Part shown: piece by piece, positions 36,172 to 46,400 of the stretch | Position numbering within the stretch: position 1 is the first letter of the stretch | Layout: every line of letters begins with the position of its first letter | From: an uncultured Roseobacter sp. | Lineage (GTDB): Bacteria; Pseudomonadota; Alphaproteobacteria; Rhodobacterales; Rhodobacteraceae | Assembly (NCBI RefSeq): GCF_947496515.1 | Contig: NZ_CANMDB010000010.1 | Span: 1 to 64,000, forward strand | Direction of reading: 5' to 3' | Length of the DNA stretch: 64,000 nt | The notes under the pieces: generated by a model | What the model saw: the letters and a program-made list of their open reading frames with translations, nothing else | What the model was told of the DNA's origin: nothing | Databases searched by the model: none | Position numbers and translations under genes: made by a program

Positions 36172-36774
36172 ATGAAGTTTGTCGTTTCATTGGCCATGTC
36201 GGTCTTTCTGGCGTCGGCCGCAGGTGCATCAACGGTCACCAACATTGATCTCAATGATTTCTTCGCCGACGATGATGTGACGGTCTCTGCCGATGGCACG
36301 AGCGCCCTGTTCGTCGAGAACCCAGATTTCAGCAGCATCATCCTGTCGAATGATCCAGGTCTGGGCGACCCCGAGGTGATCATCGCAGCGCCGATGACGA
36401 CGCTGTCTTTTGACTACAGCTTTGTTGAAACGCTGGGTGGCGACGATGAATTCTTTGCCTTTCTGCTGGACAGCGTAACGGGATCGCCGCTGGGTGCTGC
36501 CTATCAGTTTCTGACGACCGACAGCGGATCCGGCACCGTGAACATGGACATCTCCCCGCTGACGGGCGGTCAGCTTGGACTTCAGTTCAACTTAAACTCT
36601 CTCTTTGCCGACACCTCTACGAATAGCACGCTGACGGTGTCCAATGTCACCCTGAGCACCGGCTCGACCGTGGGCGTTGTACCGCTGCCAGCGGGCCTGC
36701 CTCTGCTGCTCGGCGGGCTTGGGCTGTTTGCCATTGTGCGCCGCCGGTCTGCGGCGTCCCACCGTCCGACCTGA
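36172..36774 (+). CDS. VPLPA-CTERM sorting-domain exported protein
   Basis: About 200 residues: signal peptide (MKFVVSLAMSVFLASAAGA-S), an acidic beta-rich domain, then the tripartite tail VPLPAGLPLLLGGLGLFAIV followed by RRRS. VPLPA-CTERM is the rhodobacterial variant of PEP-CTERM. Such proteins are processed and anchored or released by an exosortase; none is in the window. GGGG at 36161-36164 is the likely ribosome site and favours the ATG at 36172. It belongs to the plus-strand exported-protein group. Confidence 0.85.
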   Translation: MKFVVSLAMSVFLASAAGASTVTNIDLNDFFADDDVTVSADGTSALFVENPDFSSIILSNDPGLGDPEVIIAAPMTTLSFDYSFVETLGGDDEFFAFLLDSVTGSPLGAAYQFLTTDSGSGTVNMDISPLTGGQLGLQFNLNSLFADTSTNSTLTVSNVTLSTGSTVGVVPLPAGLPLLLGGLGLFAIVRRRSAASHRPT

Positions 36775-36779
36775 AGGCC

Positions 36780-37781
36780 ATGCTGGGATCAGCCTGGGGC
36801 CGTATCGGCATCACCTTCGCCCTGGCCTCCGCTGCCTTTGCAGCGGCTGCGGTGAGCACCGTAAGACCGCCCGAGCCTGCCCCCGTCTACGTCACGTGGG
36901 AGGGGATCGGCCCTGACAAATGGGCGTCCATCTGGTTGCTCCGCCGCCACATCGACCCGCAGGCGGAGATCCACTTCGTGGATCCGGGCGTGATGCCGGA
37001 TGACGGCACGGCCTTTGACATCCCGGGATCCGACTACATGCGCGCCGGACCCATCACCACATTTGAGGCACTTCTGGCCTCCGATCTGGGCAGCGGTATC
37101 GACAGCCCGGATGTGGCCCGCATGGCCGAGATCATCAACGAGATGGAGGTCTCACGCTGGCACATCACCGCCAGTTCGAACACCGGCCTTGTGGAACGCG
37201 GTTTCCGCAACCTGCAGTTTCGCTTTGACAGGGATGCGGTGCCGTTTTCCTGCTACATGAGCTTTTTCGACAATCTGGAGACGCTCATCGACCGCGCAGA
37301 CGGCGGGCCGGTCGATCCATCGATCCTCGATACCGGCGACCGGCTGTGTGAACATCTGCCGGAAAACGGCAAGACGCAGTCTCAGACCGTGCAGGAAATG
37401 CAGGCCCGCACCGTGCTTGAGACACTCGGCAAAGGTGCCAACATCGTCTTTGTCGACACGCGCGAACGGGCCGAGTTCGACGAGTTCCACATTCCCGGCG
37501 CGGTGCACATGCCCCTGCGCGAGGTGAGCGCGGAGCGGATGGCCCAGTTCGCCGACGCCGATCTGGTCATTCCCTACTGTGTCAAAGACTTCCGCGGTTT
37601 CGAGGTGGCGCGCGCCATGTCGAGCCTCGGGGTGCAAAACGTGGCGATCATGAACCCCTATGGCATCCGCGGCTGGCGCAATGTGGGTCTGCCGGTCGCG
37701 GGCGATTTGGCGATGTCACAACCGGATGCGATGGCGGCATTGTCCTCCTGCGCGTCGAACCCGGATGGCTGCCTTCAGTGA
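36780..37781 (+). CDS. Exported ChrB-like / rhodanese fusion protein
   Basis: 333 residues. A hydrophobic N-terminus (ITFALASAAFAAAAVSTV) suggests export or anchoring. Residues about 37-170 resemble the chromate-resistance ChrB domain (VTWEGIGPDKWASIWLLRR, then DPQAEIHFVDPG). Residues 210-310 are a rhodanese domain, with VDTRERAEFDEFHIPGAVH and the active-site loop CVKDFRG. Rhodaneses transfer sulfane sulfur; ChrB proteins are otherwise cytoplasmic, so an exported version is unusual. It starts six bases after the VPLPA gene and overlaps the next gene (GTGA). Confidence 0.75.
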   Translation: MLGSAWGRIGITFALASAAFAAAAVSTVRPPEPAPVYVTWEGIGPDKWASIWLLRRHIDPQAEIHFVDPGVMPDDGTAFDIPGSDYMRAGPITTFEALLASDLGSGIDSPDVARMAEIINEMEVSRWHITASSNTGLVERGFRNLQFRFDRDAVPFSCYMSFFDNLETLIDRADGGPVDPSILDTGDRLCEHLPENGKTQSQTVQEMQARTVLETLGKGANIVFVDTRERAEFDEFHIPGAVHMPLREVSAERMAQFADADLVIPYCVKDFRGFEVARAMSSLGVQNVAIMNPYGIRGWRNVGLPVAGDLAMSQPDAMAALSSCASNPDGCLQ

Positions 37782-38407
37782 CGGGTCGGATGATCTATCC
37801 CGCAGCCCTGACGCTGGCGTTCCTGCTGCCAGGGCTGGAATGGCTCCGCGGCGTCGATCTGGGCGCGGTGCTCTATAGCCCACAGGAGTTCCCACCCGGG
37901 CAAAGGTTCTATCTGGCAGCCAAGCTGCTGGGCATGATGGCTATGAGCGTCGCGCTGGTGCAAATCGGCCTGTCGGCACTGGGCCGCGCCGGTATGCTAC
38001 GGCTGGACCGGTCGGATCACCGCGCGCTCGGGATGTTGATCACACTGCTGATGATCGCCCATGTGGCGAGCTTTGTGACAGGCGTATCGATCCGTAACGG
38101 GTACTTCACCTGGTATCTGATGATGCCCAACCTGACCAACGGCAGCTACGCGCGCGGGGTCAGCATGGGGGTCATCGGCTTCTGGCTGCTGCTGCTGGGT
38201 GTTGCCGTGCATCTTCTGCGCCGCGGACTACCCCGTCTGCTGCACCGCGCAGCACTGGTTGCCTGCGGGTTGGGGCTGGTTCACGCGGTGTGGATCGGCA
38301 CCGAAAAGATGTACATTTGGGGGCTGGTGGCGGGCTTTGCGGCTCTGTTCGGAGCTGTCTTGCTGAAAAAGTCGCCACTACTCAACCTTCGGCCCGAACG
38401 CCATTGA
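37778..38407 (+). CDS. Ferric-reductase-like transmembrane protein
   Basis: 209 residues and about six transmembrane helices, with histidines (DHRALGMLITLLMIAHVAS, LLHRAALVACGLGLVHAVW) placed to bind haem. This resembles ferric-reductase-like or MsrQ-type membrane domains. A GTG start overlaps the stop of the ChrB-rhodanese gene, so the two are coupled. It may supply electrons for a redox reaction of the partner in the periplasm (inference). No flavin domain is attached. Confidence 0.65.
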   Translation: MTGRMIYPAALTLAFLLPGLEWLRGVDLGAVLYSPQEFPPGQRFYLAAKLLGMMAMSVALVQIGLSALGRAGMLRLDRSDHRALGMLITLLMIAHVASFVTGVSIRNGYFTWYLMMPNLTNGSYARGVSMGVIGFWLLLLGVAVHLLRRGLPRLLHRAALVACGLGLVHAVWIGTEKMYIWGLVAGFAALFGAVLLKKSPLLNLRPERH

Positions 38408-38454
38408 GCTAAGAAAAGCGTCAGTTCCGTACGGCTTGTCAGCTAACCGTCGAA

Positions 38455-38475
38455 GGCGCCAGAAAATCTGGTGCC
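38455..38475. terminator. Hairpin between convergent genes, possible bidirectional terminator
   Basis: 9-bp stem GGCGCCAGA/TCTGGTGCC (one G-T pair) with an AAA loop, midway in the 151-base gap between the ferric-reductase-like gene and the SUFU gene. T-rich sequence downstream on the plus strand is weak, so the role is tentative. Confidence 0.4.
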
Positions 38476-38558
38476 TGAGCCGTTTCGTTTGAAGATCAAA
38501 CCCTCCGTCTCAGCGGCAGCTCCTGCGATAATGCCGACACATCACCTGTGAGCCTACT

Positions 38559-39119
38559 TTAGAATGCGCTGACCCGCTGAGCATCCCAGTAAGGCACCTC
38601 GTTCTCTTCAAAATGTTCCCAGAGAGCCGGTTCGCCGTGCTTTTTCTTGTACTCGAGTTCATCGGCAAAGAGTGGGACCAGTTGGATAAACTCTACCAGT
38701 GCACCATCACGTTTCAAATGTGGGACGATCTCATCCCCGCCATCAGTAAAAAGATAGCTACGGGCTGATGTCCCCTCCCAAAGTTCAAAAGCCAAAGTGG
38801 TGGTGTCGCCGCTGTCAGGCACCTGTCCCGTCCCATTTCCATCCAGCGCTATCTCTGCGAGAGAATCCGGCAATCCTTTTGGCGATGTGGTTAGCCCGAA
38901 GAAAAACTCGCAGCTTCGATCACGGTCTCCCATGACCTGGCTGGCACCGACAGTCGCAAACAGAAAAACGCCCTCATCCGTCTGTTGCGGCGTGAAAGTC
39001 AGGATGGAGAAGGCATTGGTCTGGGTGCGAAACACCCGTTTGTCCTGTGCCTTCCCCCAAAGGGACTCATAGTGCGCCTCGACATCGTCTGGACCTATCG
39101 GTCTTTCGGAGGTGTCCAT
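38559..39119 (-). CDS. SUFU-family immunity protein for the RHS nuclease toxin
   Basis: 186 residues. The suppressor-of-fused pattern is seen in EGVFLFATVGASQVMGD, CEFFFGLTTS and the C-terminal LVPLFADELEYKKKHGEPALW. Bacterial SUFU proteins are known immunity proteins that neutralise nuclease polymorphic toxins. The gene directly follows the RHS-HNH toxin and overlaps its end by 25 bases in another frame, the classic toxin-immunity arrangement. No signal peptide is present, so it should protect from the cytoplasm. Confidence 0.85.
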   Translation of the reverse strand: MDTSERPIGPDDVEAHYESLWGKAQDKRVFRTQTNAFSILTFTPQQTDEGVFLFATVGASQVMGDRDRSCEFFFGLTTSPKGLPDSLAEIALDGNGTGQVPDSGDTTTLAFELWEGTSARSYLFTDGGDEIVPHLKRDGALVEFIQLVPLFADELEYKKKHGEPALWEHFEENEVPYWDAQRVSAF

Positions 39120-42100
39120 TCGGTCCCCAATTCTTTGCTTCCCTTGGATGCATTGCAGGAAGCACAGGAGCCAGTCAAGTTGTCGGGGTCTCTTATGCGG
39201 TCACTCCTGACCTGGCGAGAATCTGCATGTCCGCCCTCGACCCAGTCCTGTTTCTGAGATCGAATATGATCCACCTGAGTTGAAGGGTTCTTTTCACAGT
39301 AGGTGCACGTCGGGTTCTCATCGAGAACGCGCTTCTTCTCTTTGCGGGTGATGTCCTTGTATTTGTTCCGCTTGTATTTCGGAACTGGACAATTGTGCAC
39401 CCACACGGCGTCCTCTGCCGTGGCATTCGTGACAAAGAAGTTCTCGTCGTCTTCCACCGTCAGGTTATAGGCCCGGATGGGTTCATCCCGCAGGCTGACG
39501 GAGACAACCTCGCTCCAGCCTGTGGCGGCGTTCATCAGGTGGTCGCCGGGCCGCAGGTTGACGGCATCCATCCATGCACCACCAGGAATGTCGCCGTGAT
39601 AGACATGACCATGGGTACTGGCCAGTGACAGCCGTGGCACCGCGCCCGGAACTGCAAAGTAGGGATGTGTCTCGTTGGAGACGATGGTTTGCAGCGTGCC
39701 TGTTTCGATGTTGCGGATATCGAGGGTGACGGTGGTCTCGTAGTCGTTGAAGTGCTTGGCGACCACATCGCGGAACGCGAGCTCGCCAGTGACCTCGTCG
39801 CGGGCCAGCACGCTGGTCACCGCCGCATCGAGGTTTTCAATTGCGACCAGCCCATCGGCAGTCACGATCTGCGTTGCACCGTCAAAAGAGGAGCAGGGCG
39901 AGCGGCGAACGGCATCGCCCACCTTATCCGCAGCCCGGCCCGCACGGCGGAACTTGTTCCCCAGCCCGCCCGTGAGACAGCCGATCCCGGCAGAGATCGC
40001 GCGATCCGTCCAGGTGCGCTCCTCTTTGCCGTCAAAGGCGTGGTGCATGATCTCGTCTTCGATCGCCCCTTGCGCCGCTCCGCGCAGACACAGGCCGATC
40101 AGCGGCAGGATTTCACCCGACGGATCGTTGAAGCTGAGCGGGTTGGCCATGGCGTGACGGTAGGGGTTGTAGCCCTGGCGCACCGGATCGGTCTGGATGA
40201 AGCGCGACGTGCTCGCATCGTAGAACCGGGCGCCCACGTGCAACAGGTCCGCCTGATCTTCGTTGTAGTAGCCAACGGCACCGTTCCAGATGAACGGGTT
40301 GGGCGTCGCCCCGCTGTGCACAAGCGCATCACCATGCGCACCAAAGCTGTAGCGGTCGGTGACCGATCCGGTGGTGTCCACCAGCCCGCGCACATGGTCG
40401 ATCCCGTCGATCATGTAGTGCCGCGTGCCGAACCCGCCCGAGATCGACGTGAGCCCGACACCGTAGTCGAAACGACGCACGGGTGCGTTCGCGGCGCTCT
40501 TCTCTTCCAGCAATGTTGGGCCCCAGCGGACCTCGCGGCTGACAACACCTCCCAGAGTGCGACGCACCCGCGTGCCGTCGCTATCATACCCATAGCTGAC
40601 CGGTGTGAGTCCGGTTCCGGAAATCCCGGCCAGGCGGTTCAGATCATCGTAGTTGTAGGTCTCGGTCGCCGGACCATCGACAACCGTTACGAGGTTACCG
40701 TTCTCGTCGTAGGCGTAGGTGATGCCCGTACTGTCATCGGTCAGCTCATCGACTTCGTTATAGACATAGGTGGTGATCACCCCATCACGGTTCTGGGTGA
40801 GCCGGTTGCCGTTGCCGTCATAGGTCCATTGCGTGACCACCGGTGTGCCACCCTGCGGCGTGATCGTCTCGGACAGCAGACGCATCATGCCGTCATAACT
40901 GTACTGATGCAGCGTGCCGTCTGCCTCGGTCATGCTCAGCATCAGGGCGGAAGCATCGTAGGTATAGGTGTTGCTCATCAACACCGTGGACCCGTCAGGT
41001 GCGGTATGCACCACGCTCGTCACCCGGTCATCGGCGTCATAGCCGTAACTGACCGTGACACCATTGGGCAGCACCTCGGTGGCCATCCGGTCGTCCGCGT
41101 CATAGGTGTAGCGGGACGTGCCCGCAGGCGTTGTCGCCTGGCTCATCCGGCTGTCGGCATCGTAGCTGTAGGAAACCGAATAGCGCCCGGGACGGTCCAG
41201 CTGCGTCAGCCGGTCGAACGCATCATAGGTATAGTTAAGGCGGTCGTTCCAGACCCCGACCTCGGAGGTCACCCGGCTTCCCGCATCGTAGGTATAGGCG
41301 ACGGTTCCCGCATACCCGCTGCGCTGCAGCATATCGTCCCGCGCATTGTAGCTGTAAGTGATCGTCCCGTCGTTGGGCAGGGCAACCCCTGTCATCCGGT
41401 CCTTGGCATCAAATGCGTAGGTGAAATTCTGACCCTTGCGATCGGTGTACTGCACCGTGTTGCCCACGATGTCGTAGCTGCGCGTGCTCGTGGAGCTGTC
41501 GCTGTAGGTGACCTGCGTCTGCCAGTTCATGTTGTCGTAGGTCATCGACGTCACGTTTCCGCGCGGATCGTTGACGGCCGTCAGATTGCCGACCTCATCG
41601 TAGGTATAGGTGACCCGGGAGCCATCGCCCCGCGTAACAGAGGTAAGCAGATTCCCTCGGTCATAGGCGCGCCGCACGATGCGGTTTTCGGGATCGGTCG
41701 TGGTGATCAGATTGGAGAGGCTGTCGTAAGCATAGGTCGTCTGATTGCCCAGCGGCGTCGTCTCTGCTGTGACCCGCCCAAAGCCATCGTACGTCAGTGT
41801 GGTGGTGTTACCGAGCGGATCCGTGGTGCTCGTCTGCTCGTCATTGACGTTATACGTATACGTCGTCGCATTGCCGAGCGGATCCGTCACGCTGAGAAGC
41901 CGGTTGCGCGGGTTGTAGACGAAGGTCGAAGTCTCGCCCGCCGGGTTCGTCTCGGTCAACTGGCGGCCGACAGCGTCGTAGGTGTAGGTCGAGACAAGGC
42001 CGTTTTCATCCGTATAGCCTGTGAGGTCTCCGGACGCGTTGTAGGCGTAGCTTGCCGTGTTGCCCAACTCATCGGTGGCGGTCAACAGACGACCGGCGCT

Positions 42101-43468
42101 GTCGTAGGTGAAAGTCTCGATACCGCCCAGAGGATCGGTGACAGACGTCAGGTTGCCATTGGCGTCGTAGGCCATGGTGGTGACCCGGCCCGACGGGTCG
42201 GTGATGGTCTGGGTCCGGGCAAAATTGCCATAGGTATAGGTGGTGACCCCGCCATTCGGCGCCGTCGCTGTCAGAAGGTTACCCTGCGCGTCAAAGGTGT
42301 AATCGTAAGTGTTGCCGCGCTGGTCCTGATAGGAGGTCATGTTGCCCGCGGCGTCCCAGGTCATGTACTTGTTGCCGTTGCGCAGATCGCGGACGCGGGT
42401 CGGGTTTCCATTGTCGTTGAAGTAGTGATCAGAGGTTCCGCTGTTGGAATTGCGGACGCGCGTGTAACCACTCAGGTACTGATAGGTAAAGCTCGCGCCA
42501 TAGGCGAACTGCCGGGTGACCCGGCCTTGGGCATCGTAGGTATTGGTCAGCACCTGCGTCCCGTCTGCGGATGTAATCGCGCTCAGCCGGTTCGCGGCAT
42601 CGTAGCTGTAGGTGGTCGTGTTGCCGCGCTGATTGGTGACCGTCGTCAGCAGGTTGGCAGCGTTGTAGCCATAGGTGACCGTGCGCCCGATGTTGTCGGT
42701 TATCTGCGCGATCTTGGAGGCGTCATTGTAGGTATAGCTAAGGCTGCGACCCGCCGGGTTTGTCACGGAGATGATACGACCCGCCCCGTCGTAGGCCACC
42801 ACCAGCGCATTGCCGTTCAGATCGACGATGCGGTCCAGTCGGTTGCTGGTAAAGCGGAACTGGATACCGTCCTGCCGGGTCCAGGTGAAACGGCCCTGTC
42901 CGGTCTTGACCAGTGTGCCGAAACGGGCACGCTCGGGGATCCACGTATCGTCTGGACCCTGCTCGAACACATGGCGCGCGCCGCTGTCATCGCGCAACAC
43001 CACCTGCCTGCCGACGACGATGGGCGCAATAGCGACAGCGCCCGTATTGCCACTCACCGACAGGCGCGCGAACTTGGTCACCTCGCGGATGGACATCACG
43101 TAGGACGTGCTCCACCCCCGGCCGAACGGGCCGTCATTGACCACATCCTGGTTGTTGTAGACCCGCATCATGGAGATCGGCAGCGCGAAACTGTCCAGCG
43201 CGGCGTCCTGCACGTCCATCTTGAAGTTACCGGTCCTCAGCTGGACCGGGTCGCCCTCTTCCTCCTGATCGGGATCATCGGGGTTCTCGTCATCGGGCCC
43301 ATCGGGATCGGAGCCGGTGTGCCCCTGGTCCTTGGGAGGCGCGTCAAAGGCATAGGCGGCGCCCTGACCGGTGACCAGCGGCTGCGCAAGGATCAGGAGG
43401 GCTCCCAGCATGAGCGCCAGAATGGTTGTGAAAAGGGAAAACTTTTTCATCTGAACAGTCACCTTCAT
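39095..43468 (-). CDS. Exported RHS/YD-repeat polymorphic toxin with Hint and HNH nuclease domains
   Basis: 1457 residues. A Sec signal-like N-terminus is followed by an acidic linker (residues about 43-75, rich in D, E and P). RHS/YD repeats run about 150-1070 (for example YTYDAVGRQLTETNPAG), forming the hollow shell that encloses the toxin. The RHS core is near 1073-1120 (GARFYDASTSRFIQTDP, then an NDPSG block). An intein-like Hint protease spans about 1191-1356, starting CSSFDGATQIV and ending VWVHN-C. The C-terminal 100 residues are an HNH nuclease (CTYC, QVDHI, NLTGSCASCNASKG). It begins 17 bases after the giant gene; an internal ATG at 43450 is an alternative start. Confidence 0.92.
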   Translation of the reverse strand: MKVTVQMKKFSLFTTILALMLGALLILAQPLVTGQGAAYAFDAPPKDQGHTGSDPDGPDDENPDDPDQEEEGDPVQLRTGNFKMDVQDAALDSFALPISMMRVYNNQDVVNDGPFGRGWSTSYVMSIREVTKFARLSVSGNTGAVAIAPIVVGRQVVLRDDSGARHVFEQGPDDTWIPERARFGTLVKTGQGRFTWTRQDGIQFRFTSNRLDRIVDLNGNALVVAYDGAGRIISVTNPAGRSLSYTYNDASKIAQITDNIGRTVTYGYNAANLLTTVTNQRGNTTTYSYDAANRLSAITSADGTQVLTNTYDAQGRVTRQFAYGASFTYQYLSGYTRVRNSNSGTSDHYFNDNGNPTRVRDLRNGNKYMTWDAAGNMTSYQDQRGNTYDYTFDAQGNLLTATAPNGGVTTYTYGNFARTQTITDPSGRVTTMAYDANGNLTSVTDPLGGIETFTYDSAGRLLTATDELGNTASYAYNASGDLTGYTDENGLVSTYTYDAVGRQLTETNPAGETSTFVYNPRNRLLSVTDPLGNATTYTYNVNDEQTSTTDPLGNTTTLTYDGFGRVTAETTPLGNQTTYAYDSLSNLITTTDPENRIVRRAYDRGNLLTSVTRGDGSRVTYTYDEVGNLTAVNDPRGNVTSMTYDNMNWQTQVTYSDSSTSTRSYDIVGNTVQYTDRKGQNFTYAFDAKDRMTGVALPNDGTITYSYNARDDMLQRSGYAGTVAYTYDAGSRVTSEVGVWNDRLNYTYDAFDRLTQLDRPGRYSVSYSYDADSRMSQATTPAGTSRYTYDADDRMATEVLPNGVTVSYGYDADDRVTSVVHTAPDGSTVLMSNTYTYDASALMLSMTEADGTLHQYSYDGMMRLLSETITPQGGTPVVTQWTYDGNGNRLTQNRDGVITTYVYNEVDELTDDSTGITYAYDENGNLVTVVDGPATETYNYDDLNRLAGISGTGLTPVSYGYDSDGTRVRRTLGGVVSREVRWGPTLLEEKSAANAPVRRFDYGVGLTSISGGFGTRHYMIDGIDHVRGLVDTTGSVTDRYSFGAHGDALVHSGATPNPFIWNGAVGYYNEDQADLLHVGARFYDASTSRFIQTDPVRQGYNPYRHAMANPLSFNDPSGEILPLIGLCLRGAAQGAIEDEIMHHAFDGKEERTWTDRAISAGIGCLTGGLGNKFRRAGRAADKVGDAVRRSPCSSFDGATQIVTADGLVAIENLDAAVTSVLARDEVTGELAFRDVVAKHFNDYETTVTLDIRNIETGTLQTIVSNETHPYFAVPGAVPRLSLASTHGHVYHGDIPGGAWMDAVNLRPGDHLMNAATGWSEVVSVSLRDEPIRAYNLTVEDDENFFVTNATAEDAVWVHNCPVPKYKRNKYKDITRKEKKRVLDENPTCTYCEKNPSTQVDHIRSQKQDWVEGGHADSRQVRSDRIRDPDNLTGSCASCNASKGSKELGTEWTPPKDR

Positions 43469-43485
43469 AATACCCTTACGCCCCC

Positions 43486-46400
43486 TCAGTACCGGACCAC
43501 GGTCGTGCCATACCTTGGCAGCGACCGGTTACCGCTGGCATCGACCGCCACGACACCGATGGAATAGATGTCCGGGGCGACGAAGTTGCCCTCCGCATCG
43601 CGTCCGTCCCAGGTCACCACATTGGCGCCCGCGGCACGGTTGGATGCGGTGATGCGGCGCACGGATAGCCCTTCGGAATTGAGCACGTCGAGCACCAGCG
43701 TGGCAGGTTTGTCGATGGTCACAGCGACACTGGCCGTTGCCGCCCCACCCGAGGAATATGGGTTAAAGACGGGGTTGAGGAACTGCGGGCTCACACCGAC
43801 CGCCGTGATCTCGGGCTGGTTCCCGGTCACGATGATGGTGTTCTCCGGCAGACGGTAGAGCCACAGGGTGACCGGATACTGCCGGTCGGGCTCAACCACG
43901 ACGCCGTTGTCGTCAAACCCGTCCCAGACGTCCGTGTAGGTGCCCGCAGGTCGCGGCAGACGCAAGAAGACGGTGCGCACGGGCCCGATCGTGTCGGCGC
44001 TGAAACCGCCCGGCAGCCGTGTCCAGAAGTAAAGGGACACTTCCGCAGGCCACGGGATCGTGTAGCCAACCTCCACCGGCACGCCTTCGTAAGGATTGAA
44101 GTTCCGGGTGAAAGACCGGCTGGGCGTCAGTTCTTCGAAAACAGCGGTGTTGCGGGCGTCAAAGACCTCTGTCTCGCCGTTCACAGTGACCGACACCACC
44201 ACATAGTAGGCACCATCCCGCACCAGATTGCCGTTCTCGTCCCGGCCATCCCACGCGTCCTGATAGGTGCCGGGATCGCGGCTGAGGTTGCTGACCAGCC
44301 GCCGGACCAGCACGCCTGCCCCGTCCACAATATCAACCTGGACCTGACCGGCAGCGCCGTTGATCGCGGTGTTGATGATCGCCGTTTCACCGCCGATGGG
44401 GTTGAAGCTGCTGGCGGCCACGGTGGTCGTCAGCTCAAACCTGGGCTCGATCACTTGGGTGGCCGTCGATGTGAGACCATCGTTATCGGTCACCACCAAC
44501 TCAGCGGTAAAGCTGCCCGCGCCCTCGTAGGTATGCGTGTAGGTCCCGGCACTCGTGGCGGTGAAGTCCGCCGTGCCGTCGCCGTCCACATCGATCGCGA
44601 AAGACTGCACCGTGCCATCGGCGTCCGACCCATCGAACGTAAAGGTTACCTCAAGCGGTGCGGGCCCTTCCGTCACATCGGCACGCAACACAGCAGTTGG
44701 TCCACCGGCGGGGCCGACGATCACAGGCACCTGCGCGCTGCGGCTTTGGCCAAGGATATCGGTCGCGGTAAAGACAGGCCTGAAGGTGCCCGGTGTTGTG
44801 TAGCTGACCGCAACCTGACCGCGTTGGAAGTAGTCATAGAGCAGACCCGAAGAGTTGCCGATGACGATATCGCTGTCGCCATCCGCGTCGAGATCCGCAA
44901 AGGCGGGGTTGGCGTAGCTGCCGACATCGAAATTCAGGACATTTGTATCCACCAATTCGAACTGTGGCGTCGGACCAGCGGTGGTCTCAAAGAGATAGAC
45001 CAGGCCGCTGCTATTACCCACGAACAGCTCGGTACTGCCATCGCCGTCATAGTCGAAGAAGACGGGTACCGCATAGCTGCCCACATCTATTGTGGTGCCG
45101 AAACGGTCCTGCAGGAAGCTGCGCGTGACGAAAGCCGGGACAGCATTGGTGCCGGTATTCACGTGCACTTCGATGTTGCCGGAGGAGTCCCCCACCAGCA
45201 TGTCGAGCAGCCCATCGTTCGAAATGTCGAAGAAGACGGGTGCTGCATAGCTGCCCACATCAATGGTGCTGCCGCTTTGATAGGTGACAAGGACCGGCGC
45301 CTCAAAGACCGGCGCACCCGGCGCCCCGACATTCCGCAACAGGAAGATCTGGCCGGAGCTGTTGCCGACGTAGAAATCCACATCGCCGTCGCTCTCATAG
45401 TCATATGCGGTCGGGTTGGCGTAGCTGCCCACATCCACCAAAGCCGTCGTCGGCGCGAGCGGATCAGTCGGCGCCGGTACAATCGGATAGCTGACCTTTT
45501 CGCCGAACTGGAACTGTGGTGCAGTGTCGGTGCCTTTGTTGTCGATGAAGGTGAGCGTCCCGTTGCTGTCGCCAATGATCAGATCAAAGTCACTGTCACC
45601 GTCGCGATTGTAAAAGGCGGGCGCTGCGTAGCTGCCAACGTCGATCTCGTCGTAGGCCTGGAGAAACCGCGTTTGCGCCGCGCTCTCGACTTCGTAGACG
45701 TCCAGGTTGCCGGAGCTGTCCCCGATCACCAGTTCAGGGGCTGCATCATCGTTCATGTTCAGGAAGCTGGGGACCGCGTAGCTGCCGACATCCAGCGTGC
45801 CCGTGTTGTTGAGAACGGTCACCGCGGGCTCCCACGCAGGGGATGGTGCGGTCCCGGCATTCCGGAAGAAGAACACCTGTCCCGAGGAATTCCCGACGTA
45901 GAGATCGAGCAGGGTATCGCCGCTCGCCTCATGAACCCGCGGTGCAGCGTAGCTGCCGATGTCTATGGTCGTCCCGGCAGTGTCGGAGATCAGATCCTGG
46001 TCTACCCAGACAGGCTGCACTGTGGTGCCACCTCGACGGATGAGCCGCAGTTGTCCGTCAATAGTGCCGACGATGAGGTCGAGATCACCGTCATTGTCGT
46101 AATCCATCGCCGCCGGGCTTGCGTAGCTGCCAATGTCGATCGTCGTTCCCGTATCAAAGCTCAGCAGGCCTTTGTCGATCCATGTGGGTGCTGCCGCCGG
46201 GCCGTTCCGCTCGTAATAGCGGAGGGTCCCGCTGGAGTTGCCCACAAGCAGGTCAAGCCGGCCATTTCCGTTGACGTCGTAGAAAAGTGGGGCGGCATAG
46301 CTGCCCACATCCACGGTCAAGAGGTTGTTGGTGGTCGGATCGGTGGCTTGAAGCAGCACGCGGTCGGATATGTCAAAACGCGCAACCGCAGGGTCGGAGG

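Noticed and set aside
36780-37781. Reading the ChrB-like gene as a plain rhodanese
   Set aside because: Residues about 37-170 carry the ChrB-type VTWEGIGPDKWAS pattern, so a two-domain call explains more of the protein.
39665-43567. 1300-codon plus-strand open frame opposite the RHS gene
   Set aside because: It is the antisense of the YD repeats. Its length follows from the repetitive, stop-poor composition of the coding strand, and it has no signal, domain or ribosome site.
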